DNA from: Treponema_C sp050937815
GTDB lineage: Bacteria; Spirochaetota; Spirochaetia; Treponematales; Treponemataceae
NCBI RefSeq assembly: GCF_050937815.1
Contig: NZ_JACDIJ010000002.1
Coordinates: 186,001-250,000, forward strand
Direction: 5' to 3'
DNA length: 64,000 bases
The translations under genes and the position numbers were made by a program. The notes beneath the pieces were generated by a model that was given only the letters and a program-made list of their open reading frames with translations, was not told where the DNA came from and did not search any database. This document shows, in pieces, positions 47,561 to 56,238 of this stretch (within the stretch, counting starts at the first letter, position 1; every line of letters begins with the position of its first letter).

Positions 47561-49494
47561 GTGATTTTCAATTAAATAAAACCGTAACCGACAGCGCCGT
47601 TTTGCTGGATACTTTTTTCCGCGAATATCCGGATTATACGGGTTCGGATGCCGATCTTATAAAATCGGGCTGGGATTTTTTATGTAAGGCCGCAGGAGCG
47701 AAACTGCGTCCCGGCGGAGAACCTTATATTTTACACCCGATGCGCGTTGCCTGCATTTTGGCGGAAAACAAACTCGATGCGGAAGGCATTACCGCCGGCT
47801 TTTTGCACAATATTTACAACCTTGAAACCGCCGATGAAAAAGAAGCCGAAAAACGATTCTCCCCCGCGATTGTAAATATCGTCCGCGCCTCAAAGCGCAT
47901 AACCGGTCTTAATATGCAAAGCAAAACGCTTGAACAAGCCGACTCATTCCGCAAAATGCTTTTTGCGATGACCGACGATATCCGCGTTATTTTGGTAAAA
48001 ATGGCCGACAGGCTCGACCGTATCCGAAACATAGACGAGTTGGAAAGCGAAGAGCAAAAACAGCTTGCCGCCGAAATTATCGAAATCTGGGCGCCGCTTG
48101 CAAACCGCCTCGGTATGTCGGCGGTAAAAATCGAAATGGAAGACTTAAGTTTAAAATATTCCAACCCCGATGTCTTTGCCCAATTAAAACGCATTGTCGC
48201 CTTAAAAAAAAGCGAGCGCACCGACTACCTTGAAAAGGCGCAAAAAGAAATTTACAAGGCGGCTTCCCGCGCCGGTCTTGAAGTGAACGTGTACGGAAGG
48301 GCAAAGCATTTTTATTCGATTTATCAAAAGATGAAAAAGAAAAACCGCACGGCGGAAGAATTGCTCGACTTGCTCGCTATGCGGATTTTGTGTAAAACCC
48401 CCGCCGACTGTTATATTATGATAGGCCTTGTGCATAACCTGTGGAAACCGCTTGAAGGGCGTTTTAAAGATTATATCGCCATGCCCAAGTCGAACGGGTA
48501 CCAAAGTATTCACACAACCGTTTTATGCGGAACGCGCCCCTTGGAAATTCAAATCCGCACAAACGAAATGCACGCGGTGGCCGAACACGGAGTTGCAAGC
48601 CACTGGCTGTACAAAAAGGGGATGAACAAGGACTTGGTCGACATAGACAGTTTGACGATTATCAATCAATTAAAAGAACTGCGCAAAGACCATTTAACCG
48701 ACAGCGATTTTTTTAACGAAATAAAAAGCGAACTTTTGGGCGACTCGATTTTTGTGTTTACGCCCAAGGGTGAAGTACGGAAACTTCCCTTCGGTTCGAC
48801 GGCGATAGACTTTGCCTATTCGATTCACACGCACATCGGAGAAACGATTACGGGAGCAAAAGCCGACGGTCATATTATTCCCCTGTCCAAGCCTTTAAAA
48901 AACACGCAAATTATCGAGATTTTGACGAATCCGCAGGCGCACCCAACGGAAAATCAATTAGCGCAGGTAAAAACCGCACGGGCGCGCTCCAAAATACGCG
49001 CATGGCTTGCCGCAAACGCTCCGCCTGAAACAAAAGAAGCCGCAAAAATCCGCGATACGGAAGTGCAAAAGACGGAAAGCGCAAAAGGTACGCCGCAAAA
49101 AAACGTGCCGCTTAAAGGCTCGCCGCCGGGAGCCGAAACTTCGGACTCCGCGGGCGGCGCAGGGCTTTTTCCCGGGGCGGAAGCGGCGGGAAGTACTGCC
49201 TTACGGCAAGAAAGCACAGCGGACGCCCCCGTTAAAATCCGCATAGGAGACACGGCAAATTTTTTGGCGTCGACTGCAAAGTGCTGTAATCCCCGCTATG
49301 GAGATGCCATTGTCGGCTATGTGTCGCGCGGGAGGGGAATTATCGTTCACCGCGCCGACTGCCCGAATTTTAAGCGCATAGAAAACGTCGCTCAGCGGAC
49401 GATTCAGGTTATGTGGAAGGAAAGCCCTGCACAAACGTCAAACGCGGCGAAAAGTGCTAAAAAAGACCGCCCTAAAAAATCGGGGAAAAGGTAG
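47557..49494 (+). CDS. RelA/SpoT-family (p)ppGpp synthetase with degraded hydrolase site
   Basis: 645 residues. N-terminal HD domain is recognisable (ILHPMRVACILAENKLD), but the catalytic LLHDVVEDT becomes FLHNIYNLET, losing the metal Asp and the ED pair; ADRL is kept. The synthetase domain looks intact: YGRAKHFYSIYQKM, DLLAMRI, RFKDYIAMPKSNGYQSIHTT and EIQIRTNEMHAVAEHGVASHW. TGS domain at FVFTPKGEVRKLPFGSTAID. A low-complexity Ala/Pro/Lys linker (about residues 475-555) precedes a Cys-containing domain (AKCCNPRYGDAIVGYVSRG); the ACT domain is missing. Likely a synthetase only. Coupled to prmC by ATGA. Confidence 0.9.
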   Translation: MSDFQLNKTVTDSAVLLDTFFREYPDYTGSDADLIKSGWDFLCKAAGAKLRPGGEPYILHPMRVACILAENKLDAEGITAGFLHNIYNLETADEKEAEKRFSPAIVNIVRASKRITGLNMQSKTLEQADSFRKMLFAMTDDIRVILVKMADRLDRIRNIDELESEEQKQLAAEIIEIWAPLANRLGMSAVKIEMEDLSLKYSNPDVFAQLKRIVALKKSERTDYLEKAQKEIYKAASRAGLEVNVYGRAKHFYSIYQKMKKKNRTAEELLDLLAMRILCKTPADCYIMIGLVHNLWKPLEGRFKDYIAMPKSNGYQSIHTTVLCGTRPLEIQIRTNEMHAVAEHGVASHWLYKKGMNKDLVDIDSLTIINQLKELRKDHLTDSDFFNEIKSELLGDSIFVFTPKGEVRKLPFGSTAIDFAYSIHTHIGETITGAKADGHIIPLSKPLKNTQIIEILTNPQAHPTENQLAQVKTARARSKIRAWLAANAPPETKEAAKIRDTEVQKTESAKGTPQKNVPLKGSPPGAETSDSAGGAGLFPGAEAAGSTALRQESTADAPVKIRIGDTANFLASTAKCCNPRYGDAIVGYVSRGRGIIVHRADCPNFKRIENVAQRTIQVMWKESPAQTSNAAKSAKKDRPKKSGKR

Positions 49495-49547
49495 AGAAAA
49501 AAGGTAAGGTGCAAGGAGGGCAGTTAAATTACTGCATAAAAACCGCA

Positions 49548-49946
49548 TTATTCCGATATATCGATGTTCATCGTGCGGGCAATTTTTATTAATTTTTTGT
49601 CGCACGTCAATAATACTGCTTTATTCTTTTTTGCGGCAACGAGATAAAACATATCGTAGACGGGATGTTCATATTCTACGGCTGCATTATACACTTCCTT
49701 ATATAAGGATTTTGTATCGATAAAATCGTCTATCAAGTCTATACAATATTTTATACCTTTTAAACATTTTGTTGTATCCAGCTTTGAAAAGACTTTATAT
49801 TTCCAAAATACATTTGTTATTTCAGACGGGTAAATATCAGGTGCAAGTATTATATCCGCCTCTGTACAAATGCTTTTAAAATGAGATGCGTTTTTCATAT
49901 TCAATGTCATTTCTACAGCCGCGCTTGCATCAAGAACAGCTATCAT
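49548..49946 (-). CDS. PIN-domain toxin (VapC/FitB-like RNase)
   Basis: 132 residues. PIN acidic residues: Asp in AVLDASAAVEM, Glu in YPSEITNVFWKY, Asp in HPVYDMFYLVAAKKN and LTCDKKL. It overlaps the upstream antitoxin gene by four bases (ATGA). Predicted RNase toxin. Confidence 0.87.
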   Translation of the reverse strand: MIAVLDASAAVEMTLNMKNASHFKSICTEADIILAPDIYPSEITNVFWKYKVFSKLDTTKCLKGIKYCIDLIDDFIDTKSLYKEVYNAAVEYEHPVYDMFYLVAAKKNKAVLLTCDKKLIKIARTMNIDISE

Positions 49947-50185
49947 CGTTCTCTATCCTCTCGCAATAGTATTGCAGGATGCGGAAGCTCCTCTCCTGTA
50001 AAATCAAGCTCTTCCATTTTTTTTAAGATAATCTTTCGTCTGTTTTTATTTCCGATTTTTTCGTTAATACTTTCCTGCAGTAGAGATATAGTTTGTTCGG
50101 TTATTGTTTTTTGCTCCTTTTGGGCAAGATAATGTATTTGCCGATACATTGCATTAGGTAAATTCCGTACTTGGAGTGTGGGCAT
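49943..50185 (-). CDS. RHH antitoxin (FitA/VapB-like)
   Basis: 80 residues, starting MPTLQVRNLPNAMYRQIHYL, the usual FitA-type ribbon-helix-helix opening (V-R-N-L-P). The C-terminus (ELPHPAILLREDRER) should wrap the PIN toxin. AAGGAAGG lies four bases before the ATG. Its upstream region contains three hairpins. Confidence 0.85.
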   Translation of the reverse strand: MPTLQVRNLPNAMYRQIHYLAQKEQKTITEQTISLLQESINEKIGNKNRRKIILKKMEELDFTGEELPHPAILLREDRER

Positions 50186-50506
50186 AAAACCTTCCTTAAA
50201 ATAAAACAGCGGAACAAAGTGTCAACTTTGGAAGCTGTTTTATTTGTGCTTTCGTAACACAGGCGCACCCGCAGCGCAGCTTCAAGCGGAAAGCACATAA
50301 AATAATGAAGTTTTGCCCTTATAAAATATACAGGCAAAACCCAAATTAAAGTGAGCGACGCCATTTTAGACGCTTACTTTAAACCTTCCTTTATATATCA
50401 ATATGACAAATTATCAGTACATCTTATATATCGCACAATTATTATAACACAGCTTCCGCTTTTATGCTATTCATATTTTTATGGGAATACTGTCGGTTCG
50501 GCTTTA
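50186..50506. other. Gene-free stretch with three strong hairpins
   Basis: TGTGCTTTC (50245-50253)/GAAAGCACA (50289-50297); GTTTTGCC (50310-50317)/GGCAAAAC (50333-50340); TTAAAGTGAGCG (50346-50357)/CGCTTACTTTAA (50371-50382, one G-T pair). It lies upstream of the antitoxin gene and downstream of a convergent-free hypothetical gene. Possible structured RNA or degenerate intergenic repeat element; no reading frame is convincing. Confidence 0.6.
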
Positions 50507-50965
50507 TTAGTTATTAGTTTTTTTTAAGTTTTTAATTATTTCCTGAATAAAAATCAAACCTATCAAAGCCGCAATAAACAAAGCAAACAGTCTGACTGCA
50601 TAATCTCGTATTTGCAATTTTTGTCTTACATATATTTTACGGGTATGAGGCTCTATTCTTAAATCAACCGGGTCCAATTTTGTATTGAATAAGGTAAGAG
50701 TCATGTCTTGCAGCTTACCATCGATTATATATTTTATGTTGTACACATATTTTGTTTGAATTGTATAACCTCGATTTTTTGACGGAAGATAGTCGGTGAA
50801 CATTTGTTCCTGTATATCGACAATTTGTACACTTTCCCAGTTCTTAGACAAACCGTTTTTAATGTTTCCCGTGATTGTTTTAAAACAGAGTAAAAAAGCG
50901 CCGGCAAAGCAAAAAAAAGCAAAGATAGTATACATTATTACACTGTGCCGAGCTTGCTTTTTCAT
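50507..50965 (-). CDS. Hypothetical membrane protein, DUF3592-like
   Basis: 152 residues. Membrane helices at about 10-30 (VIMYTIFAFFCFAGAFLLCF) and 120-142 (LFALFIAALIGLIFIQEII) flank a beta-rich domain (YTIQTKYVYNIKYIIDGKLQ...YVRQ) of the layout seen in DUF3592 proteins. Function unknown. Its start overlaps the stop of a 32-codon gene (ATGA), so it is the end of the esterase-U32 operon. Confidence 0.65.
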   Translation of the reverse strand: MKKQARHSVIMYTIFAFFCFAGAFLLCFKTITGNIKNGLSKNWESVQIVDIQEQMFTDYLPSKNRGYTIQTKYVYNIKYIIDGKLQDMTLTLFNTKLDPVDLRIEPHTRKIYVRQKLQIRDYAVRLFALFIAALIGLIFIQEIIKNLKKTNN

Positions 50966-51060
50966 CCTTCTTCTATTCCGTTAAGCGGATTGAGTATAAA
51001 GCGGTAAGCGAAAAACAATAAAACGCCGATACCTGCAAGCGTTTTTATATTCCAGCGCAT
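50962..51060 (-). CDS. Tiny membrane protein, 32 residues
   Basis: MRWNIKTLAGIGVLLFFAYR followed by FILNPLNGIEEG: one membrane helix. It begins one base after the U32 stop, with GGAAGG six bases upstream, and its TGA overlaps the next start. The tight spacing on both sides and the ribosome site support it despite its size. Confidence 0.6.
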   Translation of the reverse strand: MRWNIKTLAGIGVLLFFAYRFILNPLNGIEEG

Positions 51061-51061
51061 A

Positions 51062-52465
51062 TCAACCTTCCCTTTGTGCCCTCACCCGTATAATGGCGCC
51101 GTCTTGTAAATCGGCGCTTGTGAATAAAAGGCTGGGGGTGTTGTGGTGTACCGCATCCAGGATTTTTCCCGTTTCGGGGTCAACAAAGCAATAGGTATCG
51201 GGAGGTATCTTTAAAGCGGCGCAGTCGGGAGAAAGGGCTTCAAGTTCGGTGCCGCTTCGGGTTTGATTTGCCGGTTTGTATTCGTATAAATGACGCTTTT
51301 CGTCGGCTTCTATAAAGTGCGGAATTTTTTCGGGATGAAGCTCTAAATCTTTTTCACGGGCTTTTCGCGCCTCAGGATGCATACCGTCGAGGGAACGCTC
51401 GGCTTCGGCGGCAGTGCGGCTCGCCTCGCAAAATATCTTTTCCCTTTCGGCCGCGTTCAGTTTTTTTACGATGGTACCGGCCATATCGTACTCGCTTGTC
51501 GTTTCGCCTGAAACCGTTTCGTTTGCATTTTCTTTTCCGTAATAAAAACCGGTGCCGAAAGCGCGGTGGCTTGTTTTGTACAAATCTTCAATAAAGGGGG
51601 CGGCTTCGGCGGCGCTTATGCGGCCTTCCAAGCTGTCGATTGCCTTTCTGTATGCGCGCGTTACGATTGCCGTATAATACAGGCTTTTCATACGCCCTTC
51701 AATTTTCAAAGAATCCGCTCCCGCTTTTTTTAAATCGTCCAACTTATCAATCATGCATAAATCTTTGGATGAAAGAAGGGCTGTAAAGTTTTCGCCTTCA
51801 AAAATCGGAAAATACTCGCCCGGCCGTTTTTGTTCTTCCAGAGCAAGAGAGCCGCTTTGGACAAGCGAATAATCCCAGCGGCATGAGTGCGAGCAAAAAC
51901 CCGCGTTCGCGCTTCTGCCGTTCATATAGGCGCTCATAAGGCAGCGGCCCGAATAGGCGATACACATCGCTCCGTGCACAAAAACTTCCAGTTCCATGTC
52001 CGGCACCGCATCCTTTATTTCGGCGATTTCCGTCAAAGAAGCTTCGCGCCCGAGCACTACCCTGCAAAAGCCCAAGTCGCGGTACATTTTAACGGCCTCG
52101 CGGTTTATGCAGTTCGCCTGCGTGCTTAAATGAAGGGACGCATTCGGAAAGTGTTTTTGTATAGTGCGCACCATGCCTATATCCTGAACGATAAAGGCGT
52201 CAAAAGGATAGGATTTAAAATAATCGATTTCGGATAAAAAGTTGTCGATGTCGGCATTGTGAAAGCTGATGTTCAGGGCGCAAAAAAGCTTTTTCCCCGG
52301 ATATTGATTTTTGAGATTGTTGACCGTCTTGTATTCGTCGTCGTAAAAATTATCGGCTTTTACGCGAAGCGAAAAACGTTTTAATCCTATGTATGCGGCG
52401 TTGGCGCCGTAAGCGTATGCGTAGCTCAGCTTTTCGACATTGCCTGCAGGAGAAACGAGTTCCAT
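51062..52465 (-). CDS. U32-family peptidase / tRNA-rRNA hydroxylation protein
   Basis: 467 residues. MELVSPAGNVEKLSYAYAYG start, ADNFYDDE, QDIGMVRTIQKHFP, HLSTQANCIN and the family signature EVFVHGAMCIAYSGRCLMS, then cysteine-containing SANAGFCSHSCRWDY. Members are called collagenase-like proteases; TrhP and RlhA of this family act in prephenate-dependent hydroxylation of tRNA or rRNA, which is the more likely role. Two bases separate it from the esterase gene upstream. Confidence 0.88.
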   Translation of the reverse strand: MELVSPAGNVEKLSYAYAYGANAAYIGLKRFSLRVKADNFYDDEYKTVNNLKNQYPGKKLFCALNISFHNADIDNFLSEIDYFKSYPFDAFIVQDIGMVRTIQKHFPNASLHLSTQANCINREAVKMYRDLGFCRVVLGREASLTEIAEIKDAVPDMELEVFVHGAMCIAYSGRCLMSAYMNGRSANAGFCSHSCRWDYSLVQSGSLALEEQKRPGEYFPIFEGENFTALLSSKDLCMIDKLDDLKKAGADSLKIEGRMKSLYYTAIVTRAYRKAIDSLEGRISAAEAAPFIEDLYKTSHRAFGTGFYYGKENANETVSGETTSEYDMAGTIVKKLNAAEREKIFCEASRTAAEAERSLDGMHPEARKAREKDLELHPEKIPHFIEADEKRHLYEYKPANQTRSGTELEALSPDCAALKIPPDTYCFVDPETGKILDAVHHNTPSLLFTSADLQDGAIIRVRAQREG

Positions 52466-52467
52466 AC

Positions 52468-53364
52468 TTATCCTTGTCTGTTTTTAATGTGAGCGCCCGC
52501 TTTTTCAACCGCCAAGTGAGCTTGGGGTAAAAACTCATCCGCCATTTGAAAAAAGTGAATCATGCCTTCCCATAAATCGAGTTCACAGGGAACATCGGCT
52601 TTGCGCAGTTTGTCCTGAAAGCACAGCGCGTCCTGCTTTAAAAGCTCGTCGTCCGCCATTTGAATGTATACGTCGGGCAAGCCTGCAAGCATTTCGGGAC
52701 TCGCAAACATCGGCGATACAAGGGGGTTGGTCAGGTTTGCAGAATACGTATAAAGTTCGGCGGCTGCACGTATAGCTTCGGAAGAAACGATTTTATCGCG
52801 GTTGTATTTTGACGGCGTTTTTACGGATTCCGAATCTCCCGATATATCGAACCACGGGGAAAAAAGCACCAGCTCGTCGATTTTTCCGCGGAATTTTTCT
52901 TTAATCGACAATACAAGGGCAACCGCGATTGAAGCACCCGAACCGTCGCCTGCAATAATAATACTGTCGTTTTCCGCGTAGAGTTTTTTTATGACCGCCT
53001 TTAAATCTTCCAAGGCTGCCGGAAAGGGATATTGGGGTGCAAGATGAATTTCGGGCAGTACGATTTTTGTGCATGATGCGTTTGCAAAAGAAGCGCAAAA
53101 GTTTCCCCATGCGGCGCATGAGCCTCCGACAAAGGAACCTCCGTGAACATAAAGGAGGACGCGCTTCGATGCGTACACCTCGGGGGTAAAAACGTCGCAG
53201 TCAACTCCTCCGATACTCCGCTTTTCGCGTTCGACACGGTTCGGTAAAATGGGAACGGTAAATTCCGCATTCAATTTTTGCCTGAATTTTTCGATGTCGG
53301 CTGAAGGGGTAAAAATCAAATGCTTTATTTTTTTTACGGCTTTTTTTGTGTCGGCGCGCATCAT
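52468..53364 (-). CDS. Alpha/beta hydrolase, hormone-sensitive-lipase-like esterase
   Basis: 298 residues. Oxyanion motif YVHGGSFVGG, nucleophile elbow AGDGSGASIAV (Ser in GDGSG rather than the common GDSAG), Asp in MADDELLKQD and His in GMIHFFQM complete the triad. Substrate unknown. No Shine-Dalgarno: an extended -10 (TGC-TATACT) ends seven bases before the ATG. First gene of an operon with the U32 gene, divergent from metA. Confidence 0.85.
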   Translation of the reverse strand: MMRADTKKAVKKIKHLIFTPSADIEKFRQKLNAEFTVPILPNRVEREKRSIGGVDCDVFTPEVYASKRVLLYVHGGSFVGGSCAAWGNFCASFANASCTKIVLPEIHLAPQYPFPAALEDLKAVIKKLYAENDSIIIAGDGSGASIAVALVLSIKEKFRGKIDELVLFSPWFDISGDSESVKTPSKYNRDKIVSSEAIRAAAELYTYSANLTNPLVSPMFASPEMLAGLPDVYIQMADDELLKQDALCFQDKLRKADVPCELDLWEGMIHFFQMADEFLPQAHLAVEKAGAHIKNRQG

Positions 53365-53370
53365 ACGCTA

Positions 53371-53405
53371 AAGTATAGCAAAAAAATCACAAATTTGCTA
53401 TACTT
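53371..53405. promoter_or_regulatory. Symmetric divergent promoter for metA and the esterase operon
   Basis: AAGTATAGCAAA (53371-53382) and TTTGCTATACTT (53394-53405) form a perfect 12-bp inverted repeat with an 11-bp centre. Each arm read outward is an extended -10 (TTTGC-TATACT). The -10s end seven bases before the esterase ATG and nine bases before the metA ATG. Confidence 0.75.
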
Positions 53406-53413
53406 TGCACGCT

Positions 53414-54322
53414 ATGCCTATAAAAATTCTTTCGGATTTACCGGCGCGTAAAGTGCTTGAAGAAGAAAACATCTTTGTAATGACCGAACAGCGCGCCCGA
53501 ACGCAGGATATCCGTCCTTTAAAAATCGCCATTGTAAACCTTATGCCCACAAAAATCGCAACGGAAACGCAGATTTTGCGCCTTTTGGGCAATACTCCTT
53601 TGCAAGTTGAAATCTTCCTTGTACACATGGAAAATCATAAAACAAAAAATACGCGCGCCGACCACTTGGAACGTTTTTATATTCCTTCAAAAGAAGTACT
53701 CAAACGCAAATTCGACGGAATGATTATAACCGGCGCCCCGGTCGAACAGCTCCCCTTTGAAAAAGTCGATTATTGGAAGGACTTAACGCGCATTATGGAT
53801 TATGCGGCCGAAAACGTTTTTTGCACCCTCTATATTTGTTGGGGCGCACAAGCGGGCTTGTACTATCATTACGGAATTCAAAAATACGATTTGGATAAAA
53901 AGCTGTTCGGTATTTTTAAACACAAGCGTATGACAAAGGCAGAACCCCTATTGCGCGGTTTCGACGACGTATTTCCTGCTCCGCAGTCGCGCCACACGGA
54001 AGTGCGCAGCGCCGACATCAAGGGCTGTTCCGATTTAACCGTGCTTGCCGAATCCGATGAGGCGGGTGTCCTACTGGTTAAATCGAAAAACAACCGCCAA
54101 ATCTTTATGACGGGACACTTGGAATACGACACCGACACCCTCGCTTTGGAGTACACGCGGGATAAAAACAAGGGCTTGCCGATAGACGTACCGTGCAATT
54201 ATTTTCCCGAAGATAATCCCGACAGCACCCCCGTTTCGACATGGAGAAGCCACGCCCACTTGTTTTATTCGAATTGGCTGAACTATTATGTTTATCAGGA
54301 AACTCCCTACGAGTTTGCATAG
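53414..54322 (+). CDS. metA: Homoserine O-acetyltransferase (MetA family)
   Basis: Activates homoserine for methionine synthesis. 302 residues. Catalytic Cys in LYICWGAQAGLYY, the His/Glu pair in GHLEYD, and the substrate loop TGAPVEQLPFEKVDYW. The Glu after APV is the residue that in studied MetA enzymes selects acetyl-CoA; succinyl-CoA users such as E. coli have Gly. So O-acetylhomoserine is the expected product. ATG 53414 gives the family's MPIKI start and no Shine-Dalgarno is present. Confidence 0.92.
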   Translation: MPIKILSDLPARKVLEEENIFVMTEQRARTQDIRPLKIAIVNLMPTKIATETQILRLLGNTPLQVEIFLVHMENHKTKNTRADHLERFYIPSKEVLKRKFDGMIITGAPVEQLPFEKVDYWKDLTRIMDYAAENVFCTLYICWGAQAGLYYHYGIQKYDLDKKLFGIFKHKRMTKAEPLLRGFDDVFPAPQSRHTEVRSADIKGCSDLTVLAESDEAGVLLVKSKNNRQIFMTGHLEYDTDTLALEYTRDKNKGLPIDVPCNYFPEDNPDSTPVSTWRSHAHLFYSNWLNYYVYQETPYEFA

Positions 54323-54328
54323 GAAGGG

Positions 54329-55138
54329 TTAAAATAATTTATCGGATACGCTGTGTGCAGTTACGCTTAAAGTATCTACGGCTTTCGGTAAAGACTTAAA
54401 CAATCGGTAGCACAAAACCTCGATTAAAAACGATACCGGAATTTTGCTGCCGATTTCGGCATCGAGAACTTGAGAACGAAGCTGAAGACAAAAGGTTAAA
54501 TCTGCGGTATTTCCCAGCGGAGAGCGAGCATAATTGGTAATTGCAATAACGCTTGCTTTTCCCTTTTTGCCCTGTTTTACCGCATGCAGAATTCCCTTTG
54601 TGCTTCCGGAAAAAGAAACGGCTATTAAAACGTCCGAGCTTTTTAAAGTCGAAGCACGTATGGCTTGCAAATGCGAATCTCCTTCAACAGTGGCGTCAAA
54701 ACCGAGTCTTATTAAACGATAGCACAAATCCCACGCCTGTGCATAAGAGCCTCCGCTTCCGATAACAAGTATTTTTTTTGAAGCGCGCAAAAGTTTTACT
54801 GTTTTGTCGAGGTCAAGCGGATCGATGGATGCATTAACGGTGCGGATATCTTCACAAACGCTTGAGAAAAAAGTTGTTTCCGCAATCGGTGTTTCCGTTT
54901 CTTTTTGTGCAAGCTCAAGTGCAAGTTTAATTTTAAAATCCTGAAACCCCTTGCACTTGAGCTTTTGACAGAGCCTGATTATTGTTCCGTATCCTGCTCC
55001 GCTTTCTTCCGTTACCATCGTTATTGATTTGTAGATAAGCTCATTTTCCTGCAAAATATAATCCGCAAATTTTCGTTCGGCATCGCTGAGTTCCGGGAGC
55101 ATTGCCCGTATGTTATTTAAAATGTGGGTTTTTTTCAT
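54329..55138 (-). CDS. RpiR/MurR-family transcriptional regulator
   Basis: 269 residues. N-terminal HTH_6 domain (LSDAERKFADYILQ; ITMVTEESGAGYGTIIRLCQ) and C-terminal SIS domain that senses a sugar phosphate (ILVIGSGGSYAQAWDLC; VLIAVSFSGSTKGILHAV). It starts one base after the SIS-isomerase stop, so it is the last gene of the minus-strand half of the sugar locus. It probably controls that locus and may bind the GGAT-N5-ATCC sites at 57114-57218 (inference). Confidence 0.9.
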   Translation of the reverse strand: MKKTHILNNIRAMLPELSDAERKFADYILQENELIYKSITMVTEESGAGYGTIIRLCQKLKCKGFQDFKIKLALELAQKETETPIAETTFFSSVCEDIRTVNASIDPLDLDKTVKLLRASKKILVIGSGGSYAQAWDLCYRLIRLGFDATVEGDSHLQAIRASTLKSSDVLIAVSFSGSTKGILHAVKQGKKGKASVIAITNYARSPLGNTADLTFCLQLRSQVLDAEIGSKIPVSFLIEVLCYRLFKSLPKAVDTLSVTAHSVSDKLF

Positions 55139-55139
55139 T

Positions 55140-56189
55140 TTATTCCGTTACAGTAATTTTTTCGCCGTAGTTGAAAATACCCGCTTCAAATCCGCGTTCT
55201 TTTGCAAGGGCATGAACAATTCGAGGGTGAATGCCGGAAACTGCCAACGGAAACAAGGTTTCATCGTCTGCCACCGGATTCGGTATTGTCAACACTCGGA
55301 TTAACTCATGTTTTACAGAGGCAGGCTCGTCGGTTATAACGAGAACCTTTGCGCCTAATTTTGCACTGTCTAAAGCAAGCTTCCATGAAAACCGGCTTGT
55401 TTTTCCCTTTGCACAATATATCACAATTGAAAAAAGTTTTCCAACGGATTCAAAGGGGCCGTGCCTAAAAGCGCCGCCGGTAAAAGGCGAGCTTAAACAC
55501 CGTGTTCCTTCCATAAAAGTTAATGCCGACTGCCGTGCACTCGTATAAGCAGGGCCTCTTCCGACAAAGGCTATTGCGTCTCCGGGCAGTAAATGATCAA
55601 CTGCTTTTTGAATTTCTTCGTCCGGAACAGAGAGCAATAAATCAGCCGTTTTATCAAGAACATCAAAGAAGTCGGCGGAAGGCGCTTTTCTTTTTGCAAG
55701 AGTTTCTCCCATAAGGTTTAATACGGCAAGCGTATTCGTATATGTTTTTGCCGATATACTTGCTTCTTCTCCTCCGAACAAAGGAAAAACGACGTCCGCA
55801 TATGTACCTAAGGTACTTTCCCGATTATTTGTTATTCCGATAACCGATGATGTAACACGGTTGCCTTCAATCAGTTTACGTATTTCAACGCTTTCACCTG
55901 ATTGACTGGTTAAAATTGTTAAAACACTACGATGTGGCTGCTCGGGACCGTAATACAGATATTCTCCCGCATCTCGGATGAGCACCGGAACTTCTCCTGC
56001 TTCTATTTTCGGCAAAGCGCTGTAAACTGAAAATTCGGAAGTACCCATTCCGAGAAAGTTCAGCGCAGAATGTTTATGCACAAGAGATAGCCAGGTGTTA
56101 AGCGATTCAAGCCCGGTTGTTTTGTAATAATCCACAGCACGGTGAAGGGCTTCCGGTACTTGCAAAATTTCTTCATAAAACTTACTCAT
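55140..56189 (-). CDS. Double-SIS sugar-phosphate isomerase/deaminase-like protein
   Basis: 349 residues with two SIS domains and no glutaminase domain: FLGMGTSEFSVYSALPKIE, LTSQSGESVEI and TYTNTLAVLNLMG in the first; AFVGRGPAYTSARQSALTFM and GAFRHGPFE in the second. It resembles the isomerase half of GlmS and the AgaS/FrlB group, which act on amino-sugar phosphates or fructosamine phosphates. Substrate not determined. ATG 56189 has AGGAGA about ten bases upstream and gives the family start; ATG 56279 would overlap the kinase gene. Confidence 0.82.
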   Translation of the reverse strand: MSKFYEEILQVPEALHRAVDYYKTTGLESLNTWLSLVHKHSALNFLGMGTSEFSVYSALPKIEAGEVPVLIRDAGEYLYYGPEQPHRSVLTILTSQSGESVEIRKLIEGNRVTSSVIGITNNRESTLGTYADVVFPLFGGEEASISAKTYTNTLAVLNLMGETLAKRKAPSADFFDVLDKTADLLLSVPDEEIQKAVDHLLPGDAIAFVGRGPAYTSARQSALTFMEGTRCLSSPFTGGAFRHGPFESVGKLFSIVIYCAKGKTSRFSWKLALDSAKLGAKVLVITDEPASVKHELIRVLTIPNPVADDETLFPLAVSGIHPRIVHALAKERGFEAGIFNYGEKITVTE

Positions 56190-56238
56190 AATGTTATATT
56201 CTCCTGTAAAAATATATGTAACATAATTATTTTGATTG

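Noticed and set aside
50101..50364. 87-codon minus-strand frame through the hairpin region upstream of the PIN/antitoxin pair
   Set aside because: It runs across three hairpins and into the antitoxin gene in a different frame, with no ribosome site.
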